Below are positions 43,149 through 53,019 of a DNA stretch of 64,000 bases, piece by piece (position 1 is the stretch's first letter; every line of letters begins with the position of its first letter). The notes below the pieces were generated by a model. It saw nothing but the letters and a program-made list of their open reading frames with translations, was not told the DNA's origin and searched no databases. This DNA comes from Negadavirga shengliensis (GTDB lineage: Bacteria; Bacteroidota; Bacteroidia; Cytophagales; Cyclobacteriaceae), in the NCBI RefSeq assembly GCF_042652345.1, contig NZ_JBHSJJ010000008.1, positions 210,127-274,126 on the forward strand. The letters run 5' to 3'. Made by a program: the position numbers and the translations under genes.

Positions 43149-45518
43149 ATGAAAAAATCTGATCTGTTATCTGATATGTTATTGGATGGATTTCGGGACG
43201 AGGAGTCCAGCCCTATCAATATTAAAGAAATTTTAGTACAGTACTTAAGATATTGGTGGCTATTTCTGATTTCCCTTATTGTAATTGTCGCTTTGGCAAT
43301 CGTATACTTGTTTTTTGCCACGCCCTTATATAGTGTTTCCTCATCCATTTTGATAAAAGTCAATAAAAGCTCTGATTTTACACAAAACATAGTGATGAGC
43401 GATCTAGAAGCATTTGAAACTACTAAACAGGTCGAAAATGAGATTGAAGTTTTGGGTTCTTATAGTTTAATGCGGGACGCCATAGAGGATTTGCCGCTAC
43501 ACGCTTCATTTTACGTAGTCGATAGATTTTCAAGAGAGAAAGAGTTATATGGCAAACAGGTGCCAATTTCCGTGATTGTTCACGAGGAGGGCGATGGAAG
43601 TATTGTGCCGCCCGATGATAGGAGATTGAATGTCTATATACACGATGAAAATTTTGAAATAGAATCTTCCGAAAACAGCCGAAAGACTTTTGACTATGGA
43701 GAGAAGATTCAAAATTGGTATGGAATATTTTCCATTGAAAAACAGTTTGACTTTAACGAGGACACGCCCCGTCATTTAATTGTTGCCTTAAATAACAAAG
43801 ACCAACTGGCAAGTCGTTATAACGGTAGATTAAGGGTAGCGGTATCTAATAAATTTGCTTCAGTCCTTAATCTGAGTCTAACTGATGCGGTTCCGGAAAA
43901 AGGTAAAGACATTTTGAACAGATTAATTGAGGAGTATAACCATCAGGCAGTTAAGGAGAAAAACATAACGGCTGAAAACACGATTGCTTTCATTGACCAA
44001 CAACTATCAACTTTGATAAAAGAATTGGGGGAAGTGGAGGAGAAAATTGAAGCATATAAAAGGAACAACAGCATAACCAGTCCGGGCTCAGAGTATTCCT
44101 CATTTGTGGAGAACACCCGAAATTATGAAGCCCAGCTTTCCAGGAACAAAATCCAACTGGAAGTTTTGGAGTCTATTGAGTCCTACCTAAACAGTAGTTC
44201 TAATATGGGTGCTGAAGTTCCCAGTAATCTTTCCATTGAAGACGGCACGCTAGTGGCCTTAATCAGTCGGTTTAATCAGTTAAGGGCCGAAAAGGACAGG
44301 TTTTTGAGAACTACCCAGCCAAGTAACCCCCTTGTAGTGTCTCTCGACGAGCAATTGACTGCGCTCAAATCAGATATCAGAACCAATTTAACCAACATTA
44401 AGAACAGCTTGCGGATAGAAAACAGAAATCTTTCAGCGAGCATCAATCGGTTGGATGCAAGGTTATCAAGGGTACCTGAAATTGAAAGGGGGTTGCTCGA
44501 ACTTACGCGGGAGCAGAACCGTAAGCAGGAACAATACCTTTATCTTCAGAATAAACGGGAAGAGTCTGAATTATCACTAGCAGCAACAACGATTTCCAAT
44601 GCAAGGGTGATTGATACCGCGTCTGCCAGCAGTAGTCCGGTTAAACCCAATCAGGTGGTGATTCTGGGGATGGCGTTGATGCTTTCAATTGTATTTCCTA
44701 TCGGATTTGTGTATATTAAAAGCAATATCAGTAATAAAATCCTAAAAAAAATTGAAGTTCAAAAAATTATTCCGTTTCCCATTATCGGAGAGGTTTCCCA
44801 CTCAAAAGAAAAGAGTGCATTGGCTATGGGAAACAAAAAAAGGACTCCCATTGCTGAACAGTTCCGGTTGCTCAGGACAAATCTCAAATTTCTACATGAG
44901 GGGGAGCCAGACAGGGTCATTCTTGTGACATCCAGCATTGGCGGGGAAGGAAAAACTTTTTTCAGTCTAAATTTAGGCTCCAGTTTAAGTTTAGCGAACA
45001 AGAAAGTAGTTGTTTTGGAATTTGATTTAAGGAAGCCTGCGCTCCTGAGCAGTGTAAACCTTAAATCCAAAAGGGGTATTTCGGATTATCTGTCAAGGGA
45101 GAGCATTTCCTTAGATGAATTGATTATCGAAAGTGAAATAATTGATGGGTTGTCTTTCATTGGATGTGGAGCTATTCCCGAAGATCCTGCTGAGCTAATG
45201 TTAAGTCCGAAAGCAGGCTTTCTGATTAAATGTCTTAAAGAAAGGTTTGACTACATAATTATAGATACGGCTCCTGTTGGTACCGTCTCAGATGCCTTTA
45301 ACTTATCACCTTATATAGATCTGGCTTTGGTCTTGGTTAGATATAATTATACCTCTAAAGATAATTTAATATTTCTTGAAGAGCTTAAGCTGAATAATAA
45401 ACTTAAAAAAACCATGATAGTGATGAATGATGCCAAAATTGGAAACGGGTATTATGGTTACAATTATGGATATGGATACACTGAAAAAGACATTAAAAGA
45501 CGACGCGTTTATTCTTGA
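43149..45518 (+). CDS. wzc: Wzc-like copolymerase and BY-kinase fusion
   Basis: The 789-residue protein has an N-terminal Wzz domain (helix about 35-58), a long coiled-coil periplasmic part (about 270-450), and a second membrane helix (VVILGMALMLSIVFPIGFVY). The cytoplasmic tyrosine kinase has Walker A IGGEGKTF, Walker A' VLEFDLRKP and Walker B YIIIDTAPVGTVSD. The C-terminus has a tyrosine cluster (YYGYNYGYGYTEKD and a last tyrosine, seven in total), the autophosphorylation site that controls chain length. No Wzb-type phosphatase is encoded in the locus. Confidence 0.95.
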   Translation: MKKSDLLSDMLLDGFRDEESSPINIKEILVQYLRYWWLFLISLIVIVALAIVYLFFATPLYSVSSSILIKVNKSSDFTQNIVMSDLEAFETTKQVENEIEVLGSYSLMRDAIEDLPLHASFYVVDRFSREKELYGKQVPISVIVHEEGDGSIVPPDDRRLNVYIHDENFEIESSENSRKTFDYGEKIQNWYGIFSIEKQFDFNEDTPRHLIVALNNKDQLASRYNGRLRVAVSNKFASVLNLSLTDAVPEKGKDILNRLIEEYNHQAVKEKNITAENTIAFIDQQLSTLIKELGEVEEKIEAYKRNNSITSPGSEYSSFVENTRNYEAQLSRNKIQLEVLESIESYLNSSSNMGAEVPSNLSIEDGTLVALISRFNQLRAEKDRFLRTTQPSNPLVVSLDEQLTALKSDIRTNLTNIKNSLRIENRNLSASINRLDARLSRVPEIERGLLELTREQNRKQEQYLYLQNKREESELSLAATTISNARVIDTASASSSPVKPNQVVILGMALMLSIVFPIGFVYIKSNISNKILKKIEVQKIIPFPIIGEVSHSKEKSALAMGNKKRTPIAEQFRLLRTNLKFLHEGEPDRVILVTSSIGGEGKTFFSLNLGSSLSLANKKVVVLEFDLRKPALLSSVNLKSKRGISDYLSRESISLDELIIESEIIDGLSFIGCGAIPEDPAELMLSPKAGFLIKCLKERFDYIIIDTAPVGTVSDAFNLSPYIDLALVLVRYNYTSKDNLIFLEELKLNNKLKKTMIVMNDAKIGNGYYGYNYGYGYTEKDIKRRRVYS

Positions 45519-45565
45519 TTTTTCAAAGTTATTGTCTCAGGATTTTTAATCATTCAACATATTAG

Positions 45566-46942
45566 ATGAATAAACAGCTTACCTCCCTTCTTACCCTTTC
45601 AAAAGCATATTTGCACAAGGGAAAGGGGAGAACAGTCAAGGCCAGAAAGAATATTTTAGGATCTATATTAATAAAGGGGGGGAGTATCGCCATTAGTTTA
45701 ATTATGGTTCCCCTCACTATTGATTATGTTAATCCTACAAGGTATGGGATATGGTTGACCCTGAGCTCTATAGTAGGGTGGTTTAGTTTTTTCAATATAG
45801 GCCTAACACATGGATTGAGGAATAAGTTTGCGGAAGCCAAAGCCAAAGGAGATCATGCTGCCGCTCAAATGTACGTTAGTACTACTTACGCTATTTTAAC
45901 AATAATTTTTTCAGGGGTTTGGCTAGTTTTTCTTTTCGTGAATCCTTTTTTGGATTGGGTATCTATTTTGAACGTTTCCTCGGAGATGCGATCTGAAGTA
46001 TCTCTACTAGCCGTCATCGTATTCACCTATTTTTGCCTTCAGTTTGTTCTTAAAATCATCAATACTTTAATTACAGCTGATCAACAACCCGCCAAGGCTT
46101 CACTAATAGATTTATTCGGACAATTGATTTCGCTCTTGTTTATCGCCATATTGGTAAAAACAACGGAAGGCTCGTTACTTAAATTAGGAGTAGCCTTATG
46201 CCTGTCGCCAATTCTTATTTTGGGAATAGCCAACTTGATTTTTTTTAGGAGAAAATACTATAACTATCGACCCAAAATATCTAAAATTGACTTCAAGCAT
46301 TCAAAGGGATTGTTTAATTTAGGACTGACTTTTTTTATAATTCAGGTTGCGGGCCTTATCCAATACCAATCTGCGAATATAATCATAGCGCAAAGTTTTG
46401 GTACCTATGAAGTTACTTCGTACAATATTGTTTACAAATACTTCAATATGTTGGGGATGGCTTTTGGGATCTTCTTATCCCCTTTTTGGTCTGCCTCTAC
46501 TGACGCCTACTTTCAAAATGATATTGGTTGGATCCGGAAAGCGATCAAAAAATACCTCCAGCTAATTGTATTATTAGTGTGTGGGGGAGCAGTGATGCTG
46601 ATTTTTTCTGATGAAGTCTACAGAATCTGGTTGAGAGGAAATGTTGAAATCGATTTTATCCTTTCATTCTGGGGTTTCATTTTTGTAAGCACTTATATGT
46701 TCGGGAATGTATTTGTTAATTTTTTAAATGGTATCAGCGCTTTGCGAATACAGTTTTGGGCCAGTCTTGTAAGCCCAATCATATATATTCTCGTAGCATT
46801 GGCCATGATTAAATATTTGGATATGGGAGTATACTCCTTATTCATTGCATCATTAATAGCCAACTTTAACGGGATTATCATTGCTCCAATTCAATATTAT
46901 TTGATTATTTATAAAAATAAAAAAGGTATATGGATAAGGTAA
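45566..46942 (+). CDS. Polysaccharide flippase (Wzx-like)
   Basis: The 458-residue protein has 12 to 14 hydrophobic helices and the N-terminal pattern GSILIKGGSIAISLIMVPL, then TRYGIWLTLSSIVGWFSFFN, characteristic of polysaccharide-biosynthesis flippases (MOP superfamily). It should move the lipid-linked repeat unit across the inner membrane. The basic N-terminal residues (KGKGRTVKARKN) fit the inside-positive rule. It overlaps the next gene by 13 bp. Confidence 0.9.
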   Translation: MNKQLTSLLTLSKAYLHKGKGRTVKARKNILGSILIKGGSIAISLIMVPLTIDYVNPTRYGIWLTLSSIVGWFSFFNIGLTHGLRNKFAEAKAKGDHAAAQMYVSTTYAILTIIFSGVWLVFLFVNPFLDWVSILNVSSEMRSEVSLLAVIVFTYFCLQFVLKIINTLITADQQPAKASLIDLFGQLISLLFIAILVKTTEGSLLKLGVALCLSPILILGIANLIFFRRKYYNYRPKISKIDFKHSKGLFNLGLTFFIIQVAGLIQYQSANIIIAQSFGTYEVTSYNIVYKYFNMLGMAFGIFLSPFWSASTDAYFQNDIGWIRKAIKKYLQLIVLLVCGGAVMLIFSDEVYRIWLRGNVEIDFILSFWGFIFVSTYMFGNVFVNFLNGISALRIQFWASLVSPIIYILVALAMIKYLDMGVYSLFIASLIANFNGIIIAPIQYYLIIYKNKKGIWIR

Positions 46943-48183
46943 TACCTCCAAATAAAAATAAAGTAGTTCATTTACAGTTTGGATCCAGCCCTTCTGGAAA
47001 TTACACCATCAGGTTACATGATGCGCTTTTAGAGCATGGCTTTGACTCTTTTGTTTTATCACTTAATTCTGATGTGAAAGGGAATCCTAGAATCCAAAAT
47101 TTGGGAAAAAAAGGATTATTGATTAGAAAGATCAATCAAAGATTACAAGATTATGTGACCCGTAAAAAAAGCAAAATCCATGGGGCTTTTACTTTATCTT
47201 TTATGGGTTCGGATGTCAGTTCCCATCCTTTAGTTAAAGAGGCAGATTATATATATATACATTGGGTATTGGGTGGTTTTTTAAGTGTCAAAAGTTTAGA
47301 CAAACTGGCGAATTTAGGAAAGCCGTTGATCATGGTAATGCATGATATGTGGTCATTGACCGGCGGGTGCTCCTACAGTTTTGACTGTGAAAAATTTCTT
47401 ACGCACTGCGGTAAGTGTCCCTTGCTAATAAGTAGGAAAGAAAATGATGTTTCCTATAAGCAATTTGAAGAAAAGAAAAAATTTTATCGGAAACATGATA
47501 ATATATATCTGGTTTCACCGAGTTCCTGGCTCTTTAACTTGGCAAAATCGGCACCTCTTACCCAAAACAAGCCGGTTTTCCAAATTCCTAATCCGATCGA
47601 TGATACACTGTTCAAACCTTTTGACAAACATGTAGCCAAGAAAATATTAAATATGGAAAACTATGACCATATTATATGTTTTGGAGCGAATTTTATTAAC
47701 AGTCCATATAAAGGATGGGGTTATCTGAAAGAGGCATTACATAATCTAAGGGATAAGCTGAGTGAAAAAAAAATAGGGGTATTGGTTTTTGGAAATGCTT
47801 CGCGTCAAGACTTGGCAAATGAAATACCGTTCGATTCAAAATTCATGGGATTTATCCGCGATGATTATACTACAAATTTAATATACAACGCAGCGGATGT
47901 CTTTGTGGCCCCCTCTCTGGCTGATAACCTCCCTACTACCATTATTGAAAGTATGTGCTGTGGCACTCCTGTCGTAGGTTTCAAAACAGGAGGCATCCCT
48001 GATATAATAGAACATGGGAGAAATGGTTATTTAGCTGATTATAAGGATGCGGCAGATTTTTCCAAAGGAATTGAATACTGTTTAACCAACGGTTTAAAAG
48101 GAAGGCTGCTACCACAGTTTGATAAAGCTATTATCCTTGAGAAACACAACGATTTGTTCTCTTTTATTAATCATCAAGCATAA
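46930..48183 (+). CDS. Glycosyltransferase with a conserved cysteine cluster (GT4)
   Basis: The 417-residue GT4 enzyme has the WcaC-like segment MVMHDMWSLTGGCSYSFDCE, then FLTHCGKCPLL, whose cysteines may bind a metal. The C-terminal donor domain (VFVAPSLADNLPTTIIESMC, then TPVVGFKTGGIPDIIEHG) completes it. It acts in repeat-unit assembly. Start codon overlaps the flippase gene by 13 bp, and the Wzy-like gene follows 2 bp after its stop. Confidence 0.86.
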   Translation: MDKVIPPNKNKVVHLQFGSSPSGNYTIRLHDALLEHGFDSFVLSLNSDVKGNPRIQNLGKKGLLIRKINQRLQDYVTRKKSKIHGAFTLSFMGSDVSSHPLVKEADYIYIHWVLGGFLSVKSLDKLANLGKPLIMVMHDMWSLTGGCSYSFDCEKFLTHCGKCPLLISRKENDVSYKQFEEKKKFYRKHDNIYLVSPSSWLFNLAKSAPLTQNKPVFQIPNPIDDTLFKPFDKHVAKKILNMENYDHIICFGANFINSPYKGWGYLKEALHNLRDKLSEKKIGVLVFGNASRQDLANEIPFDSKFMGFIRDDYTTNLIYNAADVFVAPSLADNLPTTIIESMCCGTPVVGFKTGGIPDIIEHGRNGYLADYKDAADFSKGIEYCLTNGLKGRLLPQFDKAIILEKHNDLFSFINHQA

Positions 48184-48185
48184 TT

Positions 48186-49439
48186 GTGCGAATCCGTGCC
48201 AAAGAAATACTAAAAAGTGTTTTGCATTATGACCGATTGGAATTGGTCACCCTTAACCTTTTCTGGATTGGTTTTATTATATATACTGCCAGTTGGACAA
48301 TAATAAAAACAAGACAAGTCAATATTGTTTTTTTTCAGGCGTTTCAACTGTTGGGGATAATGATTTTTGTTCCCGCCTGGATAAGGCTTATAAAATTTAA
48401 ATTTGATAATGAATATATCAAAATATTGTTCATTATATTTATGTTTTGGGCTTCTATTATTTTTTTGAGGGGGTTGTCCATGGATAAAGGAGATATGAAG
48501 ACTACTATTTTGGATGCGTGGTTTGGTGGTTTTCTTTATTTCACTCCCCTGGTGATGTTGTTTCCCAAAAAACTGATTTACTATAAGAAGGTTTTTGCTG
48601 TTATCATCATTTTGAGTGTGTTTTATATCATATATGACATCATGTTTATCTCAAATTTAATGGAGAAGGAGAAAGATGTTTTGAGCCGTGAAATTGTAGA
48701 GTATTTTTCTAAAACGCTTGCAGTACCTATTGGTTTTATCCTCTTTACTTTTATATATCATTCTAAACCTAAAAACATGTATGCCCTTGGTGTGCTGCTT
48801 TTAACGATTTTTTTTGCCATGGTGAGAGCTAGACGGGGTCTATTGTTTATGACTGTTGGATCATTATTTATATTTTATGTTATTTTTTGGATAAAAAGTA
48901 AATCAAGGTTATTGATGACAATTTTATCATTGTCTGCTTTTTTTATTATTTCTGCCTTTGGGGCTTATTATATAAATTCACAGGAGATAGAAATATTGGA
49001 ATACCTTGAAAAGAGAGGTATGGAAGATACCCGATCTGGAGTGGAAAGGTATTTTTACAAGGATATGCAGGGGCTTGACTGGGTGATCGGTAGGGGGATG
49101 AGGGGGCGATATTATTCACCTACGATGGGTGAGGGTAATCTTAGAGGGACTATTGAAACAGATTACCTGAATATGATCCTTAAAGGAGGAATAATAAATC
49201 TTACGTTATTGCTGTTGATATTGCTTCCTGCTATTTACAATGGTCTATTTCGGTCAAAAAATCTCCTGTCAAAAGCCTCAGCAATATGGATACTGTTTTG
49301 GCTGCTCAATACCCATCCGTCAACCGTCCAAGTTTTTACTTTGAATTATATGATCGTTTGGTTTGCAGTGGGTATTTGTTATTCGAATGTAATAAGGAAT
49401 TTACCTGAAAACTTCTTGCTGGCTTATTTTAGGCCGTAA
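48186..49439 (+). CDS. O-antigen/exopolysaccharide polymerase (Wzy-like)
   Basis: The 417-residue protein has about eleven hydrophobic helices and no catalytic motif, as Wzy polymerases do, with a large extracellular loop around 240-320 (EYLEKRGMEDTRSGVERYFY, then GLDWVIGRGMRGRY). It starts with GTG at 48186. It should join flipped repeat units in the periplasm. Assignment relies on topology, length and its place beside the flippase and glycosyltransferases. Confidence 0.75.
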   Translation: MRIRAKEILKSVLHYDRLELVTLNLFWIGFIIYTASWTIIKTRQVNIVFFQAFQLLGIMIFVPAWIRLIKFKFDNEYIKILFIIFMFWASIIFLRGLSMDKGDMKTTILDAWFGGFLYFTPLVMLFPKKLIYYKKVFAVIIILSVFYIIYDIMFISNLMEKEKDVLSREIVEYFSKTLAVPIGFILFTFIYHSKPKNMYALGVLLLTIFFAMVRARRGLLFMTVGSLFIFYVIFWIKSKSRLLMTILSLSAFFIISAFGAYYINSQEIEILEYLEKRGMEDTRSGVERYFYKDMQGLDWVIGRGMRGRYYSPTMGEGNLRGTIETDYLNMILKGGIINLTLLLLILLPAIYNGLFRSKNLLSKASAIWILFWLLNTHPSTVQVFTLNYMIVWFAVGICYSNVIRNLPENFLLAYFRP

Positions 49440-49473
49440 ATAAAAATGAAATTAAATTATCAGAAAGCTATAT

Positions 49474-50508
49474 ATGTTAAAATTTGCACTAGTAACCAAA
49501 CCTAGCAATGCCAGTCCAAAAGTTTTGGCCAATTGTTTGGCGGAATTCTTGTCAGAGCATGGACATGATGCCAAGGTTTTTTTTAAAATAAATGTTTTTA
49601 GACGATTACTGAATTACGCTGTTATCAAAAAAAAATATAATCGCTTTTCATGGTTTATCTATAAGGCCGTAAATTATTTTCACGACAAACAGTTTATAAA
49701 GAAATTAAAAGGATTTGACGCGGTAATAGTCATAGAAACCAGTCCTAGGTGTTTTTTGAAAGACCAATATGACCTTTTGAAGGTTAAGATGTACCTTGAA
49801 AATATTCCACTTATATATCATGGGGTATATTATTTAGGGAATGCGCCGACTATCATTGAGTTATTTAAAAAAGAAGGACATCATACTTCTGAATTATTCG
49901 ATTGGCATCTTTCCGTCTCAGAAGTGACAGAAGTCCGTCAAAAGCCTTCTCCTCCCTGGAATCAGATAGGGATGTACCTTAAATGTACAGGCCTTAAACC
50001 TGAAGTAAAAAACGGTTTATTTGCCGTGGTGGACTTTGAGAGAAAGGGACATGAAAAAACCCGGAATGAGCAGATCAGTGTTTTGGAACAATTGCATATT
50101 CCCTATATCGCCTTATCAAAAAAATATTCTATTCAGGAAATCAGGGAAATCTATAAAAAAGCTACTTTTTATTTTATCCAATTTGGAGAGTCATTTGGAG
50201 TGCCAATCGCGGAATGCCTGAGTTGTGGAGCGTATGTTTTTACGCCTGATAGTTCCTGGGCGATGGCATGGAGGTTAGATGAAAATCCTTCTATACATGG
50301 ACCGGGAACCCTCGCCGAGTGTTTTGTAGTATATGATAGCAGGAGGGATCTGGAAAAGAAGTTGAGGGATATGAAAGAAACTTATGATATGGCATCAACT
50401 CCTCAAAAAGTATTCGATATTTTTCACAACACTTATCCTACTTATTATGAGGGGAATAAGGCGGAGTTAAATGATTTTATACAACGGCTTGAGCTTAAGA
50501 AGATTTAA
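49474..50508 (+). CDS. Glycosyltransferase-like protein (GT-B type)
   Basis: The 344-residue protein has a GT-B-like layout with the donor-side motif YFIQFGESFGVPIAECLSCG, then AYVFTP. The N-terminal half has MLKFALVTKPSNASPKVLAN and a basic, helical stretch. The usual E-x7-E is present as GESFGVPIAE. The family is only distantly related to GT4, so donor and acceptor are unknown. Confidence 0.7.
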   Translation: MLKFALVTKPSNASPKVLANCLAEFLSEHGHDAKVFFKINVFRRLLNYAVIKKKYNRFSWFIYKAVNYFHDKQFIKKLKGFDAVIVIETSPRCFLKDQYDLLKVKMYLENIPLIYHGVYYLGNAPTIIELFKKEGHHTSELFDWHLSVSEVTEVRQKPSPPWNQIGMYLKCTGLKPEVKNGLFAVVDFERKGHEKTRNEQISVLEQLHIPYIALSKKYSIQEIREIYKKATFYFIQFGESFGVPIAECLSCGAYVFTPDSSWAMAWRLDENPSIHGPGTLAECFVVYDSRRDLEKKLRDMKETYDMASTPQKVFDIFHNTYPTYYEGNKAELNDFIQRLELKKI

Positions 50509-50562
50509 TATACCCCATAACCAGGAATAATAAGAAAAAAACATAAACCAGTATATAATTTA

Positions 50563-51879
50563 ATGAATCTACCGAAAGTATTGATAGTGGGCCAACCATT
50601 TAATAATGAAACGGGAGGGGGGATTACACTTTCCAACTTATTTTCTAAATGGGAAAAGGGCAAACTGGCGGTAGTTTGTTCCCCCTATTTGTTAAATGGG
50701 AACACAAATATGGAGGTATGTGAAAATTATTATCAGTTGGGGTATAAAGAACATGTATGGGCATTCCCTTTTAATGTTCTCAGTAAAAAATATCCTTCTG
50801 GGCCATTTGAATTTGAAAGTCAAAACCCGATTCCTTCAGAAAATCCTTCATTTAGGTCAAAATTTGTAAAAGGTTATCTTAATCCGTTCTTAAAGTGGAC
50901 AGGGTTTTCCAACAGTATCGCAAAATATCAGTTATCTAAAGATTTGGGTAATTGGTTGGATAAGTTCCAACCGGACATAATTTATGCCCAGGCTCAAAGA
51001 AGGGATGCGGTCTTACTTTGTTCCAAAATCCAAAATTACCTACATAAACCAATGATTTTTCACATGATGGATGATTGGCCTGAACTGATTAAACATGAGG
51101 GGTTGTTAGGGAAATTTTGGTACAGAAAAATCGATTCTGAGTTTAGAAAGCTGTTAAGCCAGACAGCACTTCATCTGAGTATCAGCGAGTCAATGGCACA
51201 GGAATACGAGTCCAGATATGGCTATAAATGGTTAACTTTCCATAACCCAATTGATTTGGATTTTTGGAGCAGCTATCAAAGGAACAGTTACGATCTGCCT
51301 GAGAACCCTGTTGTCCTTTACGCTGGTAGGATGGGATTGGGAATTCAAAGTTCTTTGGAAATGATGGCGGACGTGATTGATTCATTGAATCAGGAGATGG
51401 GGTTTAGTTTGAAATTGGTCTTACAAGTGAGCCAAGTACCTAAATGGAGTCAGAAATATGCATGCGTAGTTGTTCGAGGGTTTGTTCCTTATGAACACCT
51501 GCCAAAGCATTTTGCCGAGGCGGATATTCTTTTTTTGCCCTATGATTTTTCAGATTCCTCTCTTGCATTTATAAAATATTCTATGCCTACCAAGGCTTCC
51601 GAATATATGATCAGTGGAACGCCAATTTTGGTCTTCGCTCCAAAAGATACAGCCATTGCTAGTTATGCTGAGAAATACTCATGGGCTAAAGTGGTCGCAG
51701 AAAATGACAAAGATTTGCTCAAGACTGCGCTGAAATCGATGTTACTTCATTTAGAGGAAAGAAGAATAATAGCCAACAACGCAATAAATATCGCTAAAGA
51801 TAGACATGATGCGGAAACTGTCAGGGAGAAATTCAGAAACACGCTGTCTTCGTTAGTCGTTGACAAGACATTGAGTTGA
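50563..51879 (+). CDS. Glycosyltransferase, GT4-like
   Basis: The 438-residue enzyme has ILYIVGQPF-like beginning (KVLIVGQPFNNETGGGITLS), VVLYAGRMGLGIQSSLEMM in the donor domain, and ADILFLPYDFSDSSLAFIKY followed by PTKASEYMISGTPILVFAP. These are the nucleotide-binding elements of GT4 enzymes. It overlaps the following gene by a few bases or lies directly before it, so the pair is cotranscribed. Confidence 0.8.
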   Translation: MNLPKVLIVGQPFNNETGGGITLSNLFSKWEKGKLAVVCSPYLLNGNTNMEVCENYYQLGYKEHVWAFPFNVLSKKYPSGPFEFESQNPIPSENPSFRSKFVKGYLNPFLKWTGFSNSIAKYQLSKDLGNWLDKFQPDIIYAQAQRRDAVLLCSKIQNYLHKPMIFHMMDDWPELIKHEGLLGKFWYRKIDSEFRKLLSQTALHLSISESMAQEYESRYGYKWLTFHNPIDLDFWSSYQRNSYDLPENPVVLYAGRMGLGIQSSLEMMADVIDSLNQEMGFSLKLVLQVSQVPKWSQKYACVVVRGFVPYEHLPKHFAEADILFLPYDFSDSSLAFIKYSMPTKASEYMISGTPILVFAPKDTAIASYAEKYSWAKVVAENDKDLLKTALKSMLLHLEERRIIANNAINIAKDRHDAETVREKFRNTLSSLVVDKTLS

Positions 51880-51890
51880 ATAAGGAAACA

Positions 51891-52898
51891 ATGAAGAAGG
51901 TTTTTTTATATCCGGTAAAAAACAGAACCGATGGTAGTCCGAATCCCTATCTATATCATTTTCAGGAATCAATAAAAAGCAAGTATCATCTCGTAAACGA
52001 GAATATCCCCAACAGGGGGGTAATCAGTTTATTTTTATGCTTTTTCAAAGCAGACCTGTTTTTTTTAAACTGGATCGAGTTCTTAGCGGAAAAAAAGTTC
52101 GGGAGAATCCAAATACTTGGTTTCACCGTTTTCGCCTGGTTGTCGAATCTCATGGGAAAGAAGATCGTATGGATATTGCACAACAAGGGCTCCCATCACC
52201 GTCAGGACAATAAATTGACAGATTATATGTTTCAGGTGTTAATGAAGCGGGCAGACAGAATAATCACTCATTCAGAATCCGGATTGGATTTTGTAAGAGA
52301 AAATTATCCTGAAGCCGAATCCAAAACAGAAGTGATTATCCATCCAGTTGGAGAAGTATTTGACAATCCTACAAATTCCGAAAAACAGTATGATTTCTTA
52401 ATATGGGGCACTGTTTTTCCATATAAAGGAATCGATAAATTTCTAAAATATATCAAAGAAAATTCCAGTTTGCATCATTTCAAAGTGCTCATTATTGGGA
52501 AGTGCCCGGACAAGGATTATAAAAATGAATTATTGAAAATGATGTCGGATAATGTCACTTTTTATGATAAGTTTTTTGAATTAAATGAGATTGCGACGTT
52601 TTCATCCCTATGTAAGTTTACTCTTTTTACATATAATTCCGTCACCGTGATAAGTTCAGGAACCTTGATTGATGCTATTCGAATGAATTCAATCATCATC
52701 GGCCCTAATCACGGAGCATTTAGAGATATAGGCAATCACTTCAGCTTTGTAAAAACGTATGATTCGTTTGATGACATTTTTGAGATTGCCAAAGTAACTT
52801 CGGAAAACACCCTTTCAGACGACGAAGAAAGAATGAATTTTTGTAAAACAAATAGTTGGCCGCTTTTTATCGATAAACTGCATAAAGTAATTACTTAA
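51891..52898 (+). CDS. Glycosyltransferase, GT-B type
   Basis: From the ATG at 51891 (MKKVFLYPVKNRTDGSPNPY), preceded by AAGGAAACA, the product is about 335 residues; an in-frame TTG at 51876 would overlap the previous stop. KIVWILHNKGSHHRQD and RADRIITHSESGLDFV mark the N-terminal domain, and FLIWGTVFPYKGIDKFLKYI and KFTLFTYNSVTVISSGTLID the donor domain. It probably adds a sugar to the repeat unit. Confidence 0.78.
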   Translation: MKKVFLYPVKNRTDGSPNPYLYHFQESIKSKYHLVNENIPNRGVISLFLCFFKADLFFLNWIEFLAEKKFGRIQILGFTVFAWLSNLMGKKIVWILHNKGSHHRQDNKLTDYMFQVLMKRADRIITHSESGLDFVRENYPEAESKTEVIIHPVGEVFDNPTNSEKQYDFLIWGTVFPYKGIDKFLKYIKENSSLHHFKVLIIGKCPDKDYKNELLKMMSDNVTFYDKFFELNEIATFSSLCKFTLFTYNSVTVISSGTLIDAIRMNSIIIGPNHGAFRDIGNHFSFVKTYDSFDDIFEIAKVTSENTLSDDEERMNFCKTNSWPLFIDKLHKVIT

Positions 52899-53019
52899 AA
52901 CCGGATTTGTCTGAAGAAAGCCGGGCCGTATACATATCTAATAATTACCAGTCAATCATATTGGAGCTGTCACTGTCCAAATGACTCCTGGACAATACGC
53001 TCTTTATTAAATAATCAAT

